Source: Amycolatopsis sp. CA-128772
Lineage (GTDB): Bacteria > Actinomycetota > Actinomycetes > Mycobacteriales > Pseudonocardiaceae
Assembly (NCBI RefSeq): GCF_002904295.1
Contig: NZ_PPHG01000037.1
Location: forward strand, 1-64,000
DNA length: 64,000 nt
Reading direction: 5' to 3'
Positions 9,104 to 18,450 of the stretch are shown piece by piece. Both the position numbers and the translations under genes were made by a program. The notes beneath the pieces were generated by a model. That model ran no database searches. It was not told where the DNA came from and saw nothing but the letters and a program-made list of their open reading frames with translations. Numbering within the stretch: the first letter of the stretch is position 1; every line of letters begins with the position of its first letter.

Positions 9104-10470
9104 TACTCCTCCGTGCTCAGAAAGACGTTCTTGGTTTCGGTGAAGGCCGCCGCGGCGTCCGGGCCCAGCTCGCGGCCGAGGCCCGACTGCTTGAAGCCGC
9201 CGAACGGCGTCCAGTAGCGCACCGACGAGTGCGAGTTCACCGAGAGGTTGCCGGCTTCGACACCGCGCGCCACCCGGAACGCGCGGCCGGCGTCGCGGGT
9301 CCAGATCGACCCGGACAGGCCGTACTCGGTCGCGTTGGCCATCCGGATCGCGTCGCCCTCTTCGGCGAACGGCACGACGGCGACGACCGGGCCGAAGACC
9401 TCGTCCGAGGCGAGCGGGTGCCGCAGGTCCGGTGGGGTGACGACGGTCGGCGGGAACCAGAAACCGGGCCCGGAAGGGGCGGTGCCGCGGAACGCGACCG
9501 GCGCGCCGGCCGGCACGTAGGACGCGACCTTCTCCCGGTGCGCGGCCGAGATCAGCGGGCCCATCTCGGTTCTTTCGTCGCCGGGGTCGCCGACGACGAC
9601 GCCGTGCACCGCGGGTTCGAGCAGCTCCATGAACCTCTCGTACACGCTCGCCTGCACCAGGATGAGCGACCGCGCGCAGCAGTCCTGGCCGGCGTTGTCG
9701 AAGACGCCGTAGGGCGCGGTCGCCGCGGCCTTCTCCAGGTCGGAGTCGGCGAACACGATGTTGGCGTTCTTGCCGCCGAGTTCCAGCGTCACGCGTTTCA
9801 CCTGCGCCGCGCAGCCGGCCATGATCCGCTTGCCGACCTCGGTCGAGCCGGTGAAGACGACCTTCCGGACGGAAGGGTGGTCGACGAACCGCTGCCCGAC
9901 CACCGACCCCTTGCCCGGCAGCACCTGGAAGACGTCCTCCGGGAGGCCCGCCTCGCGCGCCAGCTCGGCCAGCCGGAGCGCGGTCAGCGGCGTCAGCTCG
10001 GCGGGCTTGAGGACGACGGTGTTCCCGGCGGCGAGCGCGGGCGCGAACCCCCAGCCGGCGATCGGCATCGGGAAGTTCCACGGCACGATCACGCCGACCA
10101 CGCCCAGGGGCTCGTGGAAAGTGACGTTGATGCCGCCCGGCACCGGGATCTGCCGGCCGATCAGGCGTTCCGGCGCGGCCGAGTAGTAGTTGAGGACGTC
10201 GCGGACGTTGCCCGCCTCCCAGCGGGCGTTGCCGATGGTGTGCCCGGAGTTCTCGACCTCCAGCCGCGCGAGGTGCTCGATGTCGGCCTCGACGGCGTCG
10301 GCGAACCGGCGCAGCAGGCGGGCGCGGTCGCCGGGGGTGACGTCGCGCCAGGCCGGGAACGCCGCGTGGGCGCGCGCGATCGCCGCATCGGTCTCTTCGA
10401 CGCTGGTCAAGGGGACGCTCCGCACCACCTCCTCGGTGGCCGGGTTCAGCACGTCGAAACTGGTGGTCAT
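9103..10470 (-). CDS. aldC: NAD(P)-dependent aldehyde dehydrogenase (AldC-like)
   Basis: 455-aa product with the full aldehyde dehydrogenase layout: PWNFP substrate/cofactor stretch, FTGSTEVGK nucleotide loop, VTLELGGKNANIVF with the general-base Glu, and the catalytic Cys in NAGQDCCARS. It is preceded by a good AGGAG box and overlaps the amidotransferase stop as ATGA. In this operon order (GS-like, amidotransferase, ALDH, SDR) it probably oxidises a gamma-glutamylated amino-aldehyde to the acid, as PuuC does in putrescine breakdown. The symbol follows the M. tuberculosis block of the same order. Confidence 0.9.
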   Translation of the reverse strand: MTTSFDVLNPATEEVVRSVPLTSVEETDAAIARAHAAFPAWRDVTPGDRARLLRRFADAVEADIEHLARLEVENSGHTIGNARWEAGNVRDVLNYYSAAPERLIGRQIPVPGGINVTFHEPLGVVGVIVPWNFPMPIAGWGFAPALAAGNTVVLKPAELTPLTALRLAELAREAGLPEDVFQVLPGKGSVVGQRFVDHPSVRKVVFTGSTEVGKRIMAGCAAQVKRVTLELGGKNANIVFADSDLEKAAATAPYGVFDNAGQDCCARSLILVQASVYERFMELLEPAVHGVVVGDPGDERTEMGPLISAAHREKVASYVPAGAPVAFRGTAPSGPGFWFPPTVVTPPDLRHPLASDEVFGPVVAVVPFAEEGDAIRMANATEYGLSGSIWTRDAGRAFRVARGVEAGNLSVNSHSSVRYWTPFGGFKQSGLGRELGPDAAAAFTETKNVFLSTEE

Positions 10471-11189
10471 GCCCTCTCCTTGCTCGCTTCGACGAGAGCC
10501 TGGAACAGCCGGACGTCGTCGGTGTCCTGCTCGGGGTGCCACTGGACGCCGAGGGTGAACTCCCCCGGCACCTCGGCGGCCTCGATGGTGCCGTCGGTGG
10601 CCCAGCCGACCGCCTCCAGGCCGGTGCCGAGCCGGTCGATCGCCTGGTGGTGGTAGCACAGGGTCTTGGTTTCGGGCCCGAGGATCGCCGCCGCCCGGCT
10701 GCCTTCGGCGAGCGTCACCGTGCCCCGGCCGAACGTCGCCGGGGCGGGCTGGTGCTCGGTGGTGCCGCTCTCGGGCAGGTGCTGGGTCAGGGTGCCGCCG
10801 AGGGCGACGCTCATCACCTGCAGGCCGCGGCACACGCCGAGCACCGGCTTGCCCGCTGCGCGCGCGGCCGCGAACAGGCCGAACTCGAAGGCGTCCCGCT
10901 CCGGCCGGACGTAGGTGGCCGGGTGCGGCTCGGCGCCGTAGCGCGCGGGCTCGACGTCGGCGCCGCCGGTGAGCACCAGGCCGTCCACTGTGGACGTCAG
11001 CCGGTCGTACGCGTCGGACACCGGCGGCAGCAGCACCGGGATGCCGCCGGCCGCCACGACGCAGTCGACGTAGAAGCGGTGCAGGAGCACGGCCTCGGTC
11101 TCCCAGACGCCGAACTTCGCCGGTTCGAGGTAGCTGGTGAGGCCGATGACGGGCTTGCTCTGGTTCAGCTCAGAGCCGTTCGAAGCCAC
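10467..11189 (-). CDS. Class I glutamine amidotransferase-like gamma-glutamyl hydrolase (PuuD-like)
   Basis: 240-aa peptidase C26/PuuD-type hydrolase. The nucleophile Cys lies in LGVCRGLQVMSVALGG, the catalytic His-Glu in GVQWHPEQ, and LTGGADVEPARYG matches the PuuD oxyanion region. It should release gamma-glutamate from gamma-glutamyl-aminobutyrate-like intermediates. The start overlaps the end of the glutamine synthetase-like gene by 20 bp, so the two are tightly coupled. Together with its neighbours it forms a gamma-glutamylation route for polyamine or amine use. Confidence 0.9.
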   Translation of the reverse strand: MASNGSELNQSKPVIGLTSYLEPAKFGVWETEAVLLHRFYVDCVVAAGGIPVLLPPVSDAYDRLTSTVDGLVLTGGADVEPARYGAEPHPATYVRPERDAFEFGLFAAARAAGKPVLGVCRGLQVMSVALGGTLTQHLPESGTTEHQPAPATFGRGTVTLAEGSRAAAILGPETKTLCYHHQAIDRLGTGLEAVGWATDGTIEAAEVPGEFTLGVQWHPEQDTDDVRLFQALVEASKERA

Positions 11190-12534
11190 GGACGAGCTCC
11201 CAGTCGGTGACGGCGGCGTTGTAGGCGTCGACCTCGATCTTCGCCGCGTTCAGGTAGTGGTCGACGACGTCGTCGCCGAACGCCGCGCGCGCCAGGTCGC
11301 TGCCGGCCAGGGCCGCGGCGGCCTCGGGCAGCGTGGTCGGCACGATGTCCCGGCCGGAGTGGTAGGCGTTGCCGGTGAACGGTTCTTCCAGCTCCAGCTC
11401 GTTCTCGATGCCGTGCAGGCCGGCGGCGATCAGCGCGGCGACCGCGAGGTACGGGTTGACGTCCCCGCCCGGCACGCGGTTTTCCACGCGCAGCGACTCG
11501 CCGTGCCCGACGACCCGCAGCGCACACGTCCGGTTGTCGGTGCCCCACGCGATCGCCGTCGGCGCGAAGCTGCCGGGCACGAACCGCTTGTAGGAGTTGA
11601 TGTTCGGCGCGAGGAAGTAGGTCAGCTCGTGCAACGCGGCGAGCTGACCGGCGAGGAAGTGCTCCATCAGCTTCGAGAAGCCGTGCTCGCTGTCCCCCGC
11701 GAGCACCGCCCGCCCTTCGGTGGAGCGCAGGCTGATGTGGACGTGGCAGGAGTTGCCCTCGCGCTCGTTGTACTTCGCCATGAAGGTGAGGCTCTTGCCC
11801 TCCTGCGCGGCGATCTCCTTGGCGCCGTTCTTGTAGACGCTGTGGTTGTCGCAGGTGGCGAGCGCGTCGGTGTAGCGGAAAGCGATCTCCTGCTGGCCCG
11901 GGTTGCACTCGCCCTTGGCGGACTCCGGGTAGAGCCCGGCGCCGGCCATGTCGTTGCGGATGCGGCGCAGCAGCGGCTCCAGGCGCGCGGTGCCGAGCAT
12001 CGAGTAGTCGACGTTGTACTGGTTGGCGGGCTTGAGGCCGTGGTAGTGCTTGTCCCAGGCGGCCTCGTAGGTGTCGTCGAAGACGATGAACTCGAGCTCG
12101 GTGCCGACGTAGGCGGCGAGCCCGCGTTCGGCGAGGCGGTCGAGCTGGCGGCGCAGGATCTGGCGCGGCGACACCGAGACGGGGCCGCCCTGCACGCGCT
12201 CGACGTCGGCGAGGACGAGCGCGGTGCCCTCCTGCCACGGGATCTCCCGCAGCGTCTCGAGGTCGGGGCGCAGCACGAAGTCGCCGTAGCCGCTGTCCCA
12301 GGAGGAGAGCGCGTAGCCGTCGACGGTGTTCATGTCGACGTCGACGGCGAGCAGGTAGTTGCAGGCCTCGGTGGCGTGGCCGACGACCTCGTCCAGGAAG
12401 TACTCGGCCGAGCAGCGCTTGCCCTGGAGCCTGCCCTGCATGTCGGTGAGCGCGACGAGCACGGTGTCGATCGTGCCCGCGTCCACGCGCGCCCGGAGTT
12501 CGTCGAGCGTGAGCATGCCTCGCCTGCGTGCCAT
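11170..12534 (-). CDS. glnA4: Glutamine synthetase-like gamma-glutamylamine ligase (GlnA4-like)
   Basis: 454-aa member of the glutamine synthetase family, with the ATP/metal residues in GTELEFIVFDD and NEREGNSCHVHISL and the RVENRVPGGDVNPYLAVAA region. It lacks the adenylylation tyrosine loop of the nitrogen-assimilating GlnA type I-beta. Linkage to PuuD-like, aldehyde dehydrogenase and SDR genes in this order matches M. tuberculosis glnA4-Rv2859c-aldC-Rv2857c. It therefore probably gamma-glutamylates a polyamine or other amine rather than ammonia. The true acceptor cannot be inferred. An alternative start lies six codons in (MLTLDEL). Confidence 0.88.
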   Translation of the reverse strand: MARRRGMLTLDELRARVDAGTIDTVLVALTDMQGRLQGKRCSAEYFLDEVVGHATEACNYLLAVDVDMNTVDGYALSSWDSGYGDFVLRPDLETLREIPWQEGTALVLADVERVQGGPVSVSPRQILRRQLDRLAERGLAAYVGTELEFIVFDDTYEAAWDKHYHGLKPANQYNVDYSMLGTARLEPLLRRIRNDMAGAGLYPESAKGECNPGQQEIAFRYTDALATCDNHSVYKNGAKEIAAQEGKSLTFMAKYNEREGNSCHVHISLRSTEGRAVLAGDSEHGFSKLMEHFLAGQLAALHELTYFLAPNINSYKRFVPGSFAPTAIAWGTDNRTCALRVVGHGESLRVENRVPGGDVNPYLAVAALIAAGLHGIENELELEEPFTGNAYHSGRDIVPTTLPEAAAALAGSDLARAAFGDDVVDHYLNAAKIEVDAYNAAVTDWELVRGFERL

Positions 12535-12744
12535 CGTCGCCCCAAAGGTTTGATATGAATCCTTTGCCGGTTCTTCCTACCCGGTGACCGGGGCGGGGTC
12601 AACCTGGGAAAAGGTATTTTCTTGTACCATTGCGGCGGCGGCCGGATTGTCCGGGTTGCCCGGCTGAGAAGAGTCTGTGAATTCACCCGGACGGGAGGAA
12701 ACCGCGGCCCTCGCACGTTGGACAGGGCAAGAGAGGTGAGATCG

Positions 12745-13269
12745 ATGACCACAGCATTCACGCAGCAGAGCACGATCGGACAGCAGCAGGCCCGGCCCCA
12801 GCTCCCGACCCTGCCCACCGGCTGGCCGATCGGTTCGTACGACTCCTACGAGCAGGCCCAGCGCGCGGTCGACCACCTCGCGGGCACCGACTTCCCCGTC
12901 ACCGACGTCACGATCGTGGGCGTGGAGCCGATGCTCGTCGAGCGGGTCGCGGGCAAGATGTCGTGGGGCAAGGTCCTCGGCAGCGCGGCGACGTCCGGTG
13001 CGCTGTTCGGTGTGTTCCTCGGCCTGATGCTCAGCCTGCTCAACCCGGGCGCCGGCCTGGTCCCGATCGTGATCGGCCTCGTCGCCGGACTCGGGTTCAA
13101 CCTGCTCTTCGGCGCACTGGGCTACGCGGTGAACCGGAACAAGCGCGGGTTCGTCTCGCAGAGCCAGCTGGTGGCCCGCCGCTACGACGTCCTGTCGCAG
13201 CCGCGCAACGCCGAAAAGGGCCGCGCCCTGCTGGCCGACCTCGCGGCGCGCAGCGCGTTCGGCCACTGA
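12745..13269 (+). CDS. General stress protein 17M-like (YflT-type) membrane-associated protein
   Basis: 174-aa product. A short Gln-rich N-terminus precedes a PIGSYDSYEQAQRAVDHLA stretch, the hallmark of the YflT/general stress protein 17M domain (one alpha/beta unit of about 60 residues). Two closely spaced hydrophobic helices follow at about residues 82-130 (SGALFGVFLGLMLSLL and IVIGLVAGLGFNLLFGALGY). The GAGAGGTGAG box upstream supports the ATG at 12745. It is monocistronic, divergent from the glnA4-like operon and closed by a terminator hairpin. Stress-induced expression is expected from family members; I see no clear sigma-B type promoter. Confidence 0.8.
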   Translation: MTTAFTQQSTIGQQQARPQLPTLPTGWPIGSYDSYEQAQRAVDHLAGTDFPVTDVTIVGVEPMLVERVAGKMSWGKVLGSAATSGALFGVFLGLMLSLLNPGAGLVPIVIGLVAGLGFNLLFGALGYAVNRNKRGFVSQSQLVARRYDVLSQPRNAEKGRALLADLAARSAFGH

Positions 13270-13283
13270 CGCCGCTGCTGATC

Positions 13284-13319
13284 GAAGGCCGCCCCCGGGA
13301 TGCCCCGGAGGCGGCCTTC
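13284..13319 (+). terminator. Strong hairpin terminator after the stress-protein gene
   Basis: Arms GAAGGCCGCC (13284-13293) and GGCGGCCTTC (13310-13319) form a perfect 10-bp GC-rich stem, and an inner CCCGGG/CCCCGG pairing extends it. No T-tract follows, as usual for actinobacterial terminators. It starts 15 bp after the stop of the stress-protein gene. Confidence 0.8.
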
Positions 13320-13356
13320 GCCGCATCAGGAGCGGCCCCGACCGCCCCTGTCCCCC

Positions 13357-14594
<1,238 letters not shown>

Positions 14595-14598
<4 letters not shown>

Positions 14599-14918
14599 GC
14601 TGCCTCTCCCAAAAGCACGTTCATCGTCGACGCGAAGCTCTGCCAGGTCTTGCCGGACTCCGCCAGCCGGGCCCGGCCCGGCTCGTTCAGGCTGTAGTAC
14701 TTGCGGTGCGGCCCCTCTTCGCTGGGCACCACGTACGACGTCAGCAGGCCGGCCTTGTAGAGCCGGCGCAACGTCCCGTACACCGACGCGTCCCCCACCT
14801 CGTCCAGGCCGGCCGCCCTGAGTCTTCGCAGGACGTCGTACCCGTAGCCGTCCTCCTCGCGGAGCACCGCGAGAACGGCGAGATCGAGCACCCCTTTGAG
14901 CAGCTGACTGATCTCCAC
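14595..14918 (-). CDS. PadR-family transcriptional regulator
   Basis: 107-aa winged-helix regulator of the PadR-s1 type: LLKGVLDLAVLAVLREEDGYGYDVLRRL, then the recognition region VGDASVYGTLRRLYKAGLLTSY and the wing GPHRKYYSL. The GTG at 14918 follows a GGAGG box by 5 nt. It is coupled to the HAAS membrane protein by a 4-bp overlap, and such PadR regulators generally control their own operon. The frame stays open upstream but without PadR similarity there. Confidence 0.92.
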
Positions 14919-15004
14919 TGCACCCTCCAGTCTTACGCATGAGAAGGTACCACGCATTGCACAGTAGTGCGCACGGCGGAGGGCCCGGTGCGTCGCGAAG
15001 GGGC

Positions 15005-15290
15005 TCAAACCTCGGGGTCCACCGGGCGTTCGAAGAAGGATTCGAGGACCACGACGGTCTGCGTGCCGGTGACGCCGTCGATCGCGAGAGCCGGCCTCGA
15101 CGAAAACGAACGCGGCGACCCCGCGGCCGACGGTGGCCGGGTCGACGTCCACGGTGGTCCGGCGGATCACGTCCTGCTCCCGGAGTTTGCGCACCCGCTC
15201 GTGGGCCGCCCCGGCGGAGAGCCCGACAGCCTTGCCCAGGGCGGCGTACGCCTGCGTCGCGTCCCGCTGCAGTTCGGCGAGCCGTATGGT
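15005..15290 (-). pseudogene. Lrp/AsnC-family regulator remnant, internally deleted and truncated
   Basis: On the minus strand, one frame encodes the Lrp helix-turn-helix (LAELQRDATQAYAALGKAVG, then HERVRKLREQDVIRRTTVD) and the first strand of the sensor domain, ending VFVEAG near 15090. A different frame then encodes a typical Lrp C-terminus, AIDGVTGTQTVVVLESFFER, stopping at 15005. About 60 residues of the central sensor domain are missing at the junction and the frame shifts there. The initiator region is also missing, because the divergent SMP-30 gene begins inside it. I read this as a decayed regulator that may once have controlled that hydrolase. Confidence 0.75.
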
Positions 15291-16200
15291 GAAGCCGATG
15301 GACCTGGTCAAGACGGACTTCGAGGTGCTGGACGAGCGCTTCCGGCGCGTCAACGGCGACGAGTGGATGCAGCGCCTGCACACCGGCTGCCGCTGGACCG
15401 AGGGCCCGGCGTACTTCCCGGCCGGGCGCTACCTGGTGTTCAGCGACATCCCGAACGACCGCACCCTGCGCTGGGACGAGACGACGGGCCAGGTCGGCGT
15501 GTTCCGGCAGCCGTCGAGCTACGCGAACGGCCACACGGTCGACCGCCGCGGACGTCTGGTCAGCTGCGAGCAGGGCACGCGCCGGGTGACGCGCACCGAG
15601 CACGACGGCTCGATCACGGTCCTCGCGTCCCGGTACCGGGGGAAGCGGCTGAACAGCCCGAACGACGTGGTCGAGCACTCGGACGGCTCGATCTGGTTCA
15701 CCGACCCGAGTTACGGCATCGACAGCGACTACGAGGGCTACCGCGCGGAGAGCGAAATCGGCGCGTGCCACGTGTACCGAGCCGACCCGGACGGTTCGGT
15801 GACGATCGTCGCCGACGACTTCAGCCGGCCGAACGGCCTGGCGTTCTCGGCCGACGAGTCGCGGTTGTACCTCGCCGACACCCGCCAGGACCCGAGCCAC
15901 CTCAGGGTGTTCTCGGTAGCAGAGGGCGGCGCGCTGACGGGCGGCGACATCTTCGCGACGAGCGACAGCGGCGGCTTCGACGGAGTCCGCGTGGACAGCG
16001 AAGGCCAGATCTGGGCGGCGGCCCACGACGGCCTGCACTGCTTCGCGACGGACGGGACACGGATCGGCAAGCTGCGGATGCCGGAGATCTGTTCGAACTT
16101 CACGTTCGGCGGGGCAAGGGGGAACGAGCTGTTCATCACGGCTTCGAGCTCGCTGTACACGCTGAGGGTGACGGTGAACGGGGCCCGTTATCCGCGCTGA
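15286..16200 (+). CDS. SMP-30/gluconolactonase-family hydrolase
   Basis: 304-aa six-bladed propeller hydrolase. Family landmarks are RWTEGPAYFPAGRYLVFSD with the metal-binding Glu, LNSPNDVVEHSDGSIWFTDP with the metal-binding Asn, and SRPNGLAFSADESRLYLADT with the catalytic Asp region. It probably opens a sugar lactone; no signal peptide is seen, so it acts in the cytoplasm. ATG 15286 or ATG 15298 could be the start, and no strong Shine-Dalgarno box favours either. Its 5' end lies within the remnant of an Lrp-type gene on the other strand. Confidence 0.9.
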   Translation: MVKPMDLVKTDFEVLDERFRRVNGDEWMQRLHTGCRWTEGPAYFPAGRYLVFSDIPNDRTLRWDETTGQVGVFRQPSSYANGHTVDRRGRLVSCEQGTRRVTRTEHDGSITVLASRYRGKRLNSPNDVVEHSDGSIWFTDPSYGIDSDYEGYRAESEIGACHVYRADPDGSVTIVADDFSRPNGLAFSADESRLYLADTRQDPSHLRVFSVAEGGALTGGDIFATSDSGGFDGVRVDSEGQIWAAAHDGLHCFATDGTRIGKLRMPEICSNFTFGGARGNELFITASSSLYTLRVTVNGARYPR

Positions 16201-16284
16201 CCGGCCTCGCGCGGGTTCAGCCGGACGCAGCGGCTGGGAGCTGCCCGGGCCGGGCCGGGCCGAACCGGGCTGCGCAGGCCGGCG

Positions 16285-16363
16285 CCCCAATGTGGCGTTG
16301 GGTGCGCTCAACGCACCGAACGCCACATTGGGGGCACCCAACGCACCCAACGCCACATTGGGG
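16285..16363. terminator. Palindromic repeat with one left arm and two right arms, between convergent genes
   Basis: A left arm beginning CCCCAATGTGGCGTT (16285-16306) faces two possible right arms ending AACGCCACATTGGGG, at 16312-16333 (one mismatch) and 16342-16363 (perfect over 22 bp). It lies in the 192-bp gap between the SMP-30 gene and the convergent MAB_1171c-type gene, where a bidirectional terminator is expected. The duplicated right arm suggests a mobile or amplifying palindromic repeat. The rest of the gap is GC-rich and shows nothing else. Confidence 0.8.
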
Positions 16364-16392
16364 GCGTGCGGGCGGAGCCGGGCGGAGCGGAG

Positions 16393-17571
16393 CTAGCCGG
16401 GAGTGGCGGTCTTGACCCGTTCGACCACCGCGTCGCGGCGTTGCCAGGCTCGGCTCACCTGGACCAGCCAGGCGGCCTCGGCCGTCACGTCCGCGGCCGC
16501 GTCCGGTTCGGCGTCGGGGTCCGGGGAACGGTTGAAGCGGCGGCCTGCTCGGCCCGCCTCGATCGCCGCCGCCAGGGTTACCGCCTCCACCGTGGCCGCC
16601 ACCTCGGCTTCGCGGACTCCCGCCCGGCGGGCCGCCGCCTCCGCGCGGGCCGGGAGGTCCGGGTCGAAGTGGGCTCGCAGGGCCAGGTGGCCGTCGCGGA
16701 TTTCGATGACCCTGCGGTACAGCGCGAACTCGGCTCCGCCCGCCAGCTCGCGGCCCGGGTCGAGGGCGATGCCAGGGACCGCCGTGCGCAGCGCCGTCCA
16801 CAGTGGCTCGATGCGGCGGTAGGCGCGGTACGCGCGGACCCGGCCGAGCACCGACGACACCGCCGGCGACCACGCGCTGAGCGTCGCCCCCGCCGCGACG
16901 CACCCGATCGTCACCGCCGCGAGCACCGACGACGGCACGTCCTCCCGGGCGCCGATCCGCGCCGATCCGGCGAGGTGGCGGACGTCGTCGACGTCCCAGA
17001 ACGTCCACGCGAAGGCCGAGGCCACGCCGGCCACCAGCAGCCACAGCCCGGCGCGCAGCGGGCCCGGCTCCGCGTGCCACGCGCTGCGCGCGAACACCGC
17101 GAGCAGCAGGCCGAGGCTGATCAGGCTGTAGACCAGGAACAACACCTTGTCGGCCAGTGCGAACGGCAGGCCGGCGGCGGAAAACACCGTTTCGTCACCC
17201 ACGCGCCGTGGCTCGGACAGCGCGAAACACCCGGCCAGCAGCACCATCGTCGCGCCGGTGAACAGGGCGTGCGGCGCGAGCCGGGCACCTTCGCCGCGCC
17301 ACACCGACTGCGTGAAGGCGACCGCGAACCCGATCGCGCCCAGCTTGAGTTCGTCGCCGGCCAGGCTCAGCACCCATTCGGCGACCGGGCCCGGGCCGGC
17401 GAGGGCCGACATGGCCGGCGTCAGCACGACGATTCCGGCGGCGATGCAGATGCCGAAGCCGGCGAGGAACCACATCGTGCGCGCCGGCTGGCTGCGGCGC
17501 GCCTCGATCAGCTTGTACCCGAACCCGGCGAACCCCGCGAGGCAGAGGTAGTAGGCGAGCGACTCGATCAC
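16393..17571 (-). CDS. Polytopic membrane protein of the MAB_1171c type
   Basis: 392-aa product. Residues 1-240 hold about seven hydrophobic segments, from MIESLAYYLCLAGFAGFGY to VTIGCVAAGATLSAWSPAV. A soluble cytoplasmic domain of about 150 residues follows (YRRIEPLWTALRTAVPGIAL, then YRRVIEIRDGHLALR). This layout and linkage match the MAB_1171c putative transporter family, regularly found beside ImmA/IrrE peptidases and XRE regulators. Its start overlaps the ImmA/IrrE stop as ATGA. The transported substrate is unknown; a signalling or immunity role is equally possible. Confidence 0.78.
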   Translation of the reverse strand: MIESLAYYLCLAGFAGFGYKLIEARRSQPARTMWFLAGFGICIAAGIVVLTPAMSALAGPGPVAEWVLSLAGDELKLGAIGFAVAFTQSVWRGEGARLAPHALFTGATMVLLAGCFALSEPRRVGDETVFSAAGLPFALADKVLFLVYSLISLGLLLAVFARSAWHAEPGPLRAGLWLLVAGVASAFAWTFWDVDDVRHLAGSARIGAREDVPSSVLAAVTIGCVAAGATLSAWSPAVSSVLGRVRAYRAYRRIEPLWTALRTAVPGIALDPGRELAGGAEFALYRRVIEIRDGHLALRAHFDPDLPARAEAAARRAGVREAEVAATVEAVTLAAAIEAGRAGRRFNRSPDPDAEPDAAADVTAEAAWLVQVSRAWQRRDAVVERVKTATPG

Positions 17572-18131
17572 GGCGTGCGGCGGCCGAACACGGAATCGAA
17601 GCGCCGCACGCCCTCCGGGACGCCCGGCGCGGGTTCACGCGGCTCGGCGGGCCGGACGACGCGCTGCGCGAGCAGGCTCGCGACGAGTTCGGCTTCGCGC
17701 TCCTCGACCTCGGAGTAGGTGGTGCGCCCGAGCACGCGCCGGACCAGCTCCGGCGAGAGGTTCGGCATCAGCTGCCGTCCCGCGGCGGCGTCGATGGCCA
17801 CGCCGTCGGCACCCCCGTCGGAGCCGACGTGGCCGCACAGCAGGTGCCCGACCTCGTGCAGCAGGATGTGCCGCCGGTGCAGCGCGGTCGTGTTGGTCGG
17901 GTAGAGGATGTAGTCGGCCCGTTCGGTGCTCATCAGCAACCCGCACGGCGCGCCTTCGGGAGCGCTGACGGGCATCAGCTCGATGGGACGGCCGCGCTCG
18001 GCGGCGAGGGCCGCGACGAAGGCCCCGGCATCGAACGGTTCGGGCAGGCTGACGGCATCGGCGACTTCGCGCGCCCGCTGCCAGAGCGAGCGAGCCGGTC
18101 GCCGCCGCCAGGACGGTCGCGCCACCTTCAC
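17568..18131 (-). CDS. ImmA/IrrE-family metallo-endopeptidase
   Basis: 187-aa zinc protease with the motif HILLHEVGHLLCGH (HExxH within an ImmA/IrrE context) near residue 90 and a downstream SEVEEREAELVASLL helix supplying the third ligand. Such proteases cleave XRE-type repressors to trigger a response. The EspR-like HTH gene lies 320 bp upstream on the same strand and is the obvious candidate target. The gene is translationally coupled to the MAB_1171c-type membrane protein. No signal peptide; a cytoplasmic enzyme. Confidence 0.88.
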   Translation of the reverse strand: MKVARPSWRRRPARSLWQRAREVADAVSLPEPFDAGAFVAALAAERGRPIELMPVSAPEGAPCGLLMSTERADYILYPTNTTALHRRHILLHEVGHLLCGHVGSDGGADGVAIDAAAGRQLMPNLSPELVRRVLGRTTYSEVEEREAELVASLLAQRVVRPAEPREPAPGVPEGVRRFDSVFGRRTP

Positions 18132-18312
18132 GTCTCCCTCACCCCACCCCGGCCGTTACGGTTCCAGCCGGAACAACGCGGCCGGGCTCACCTGGTTGCG
18201 CGGCCGGGCCGAATCCGGCGCGCGGACGCGGCACGTGGTTCCCGGCAGGCGGCTCGGGCGGCCGGATCGGCGATTCGCGACGATACCCCGCACGCCGCGC
18301 CACGGAGCAGCC

Positions 18313-18416
18313 AGGCACGGATCGGCGCCCGCACAACCAGCCCCCACAACGCCCCCCGGCAAACTCCGCAGGCGCGGATCGGCGCCCGCACAACCAGCCT
18401 CCGCGACGCCCCCCGG
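18313..18416. repeat. Two direct repeats with 57-bp period
   Basis: Copies starting AGGCACGGATCGGCGCCCGC (18313) and AGGCGCGGATCGGCGCCCGC (18370) share about 45 of 47 positions, continuing through ACAACCAGCC and CGCCCCCCGG. They occupy most of the 320-bp gap between the EspR-like and ImmA/IrrE genes. I see no credible coding frame in this gap. The function is unknown; it may be a recent tandem duplication. Confidence 0.7.
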
Positions 18417-18450
18417 TGACTCCGGTCCCGATGGCGAGAGTTCCGCCACC

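Noticed and set aside
18132-18450. Small genes in the repeat-filled gap
   Set aside because: Several frames are open, but none has a ribosome binding site or codon pattern, and they are driven by the 57-bp repeat.
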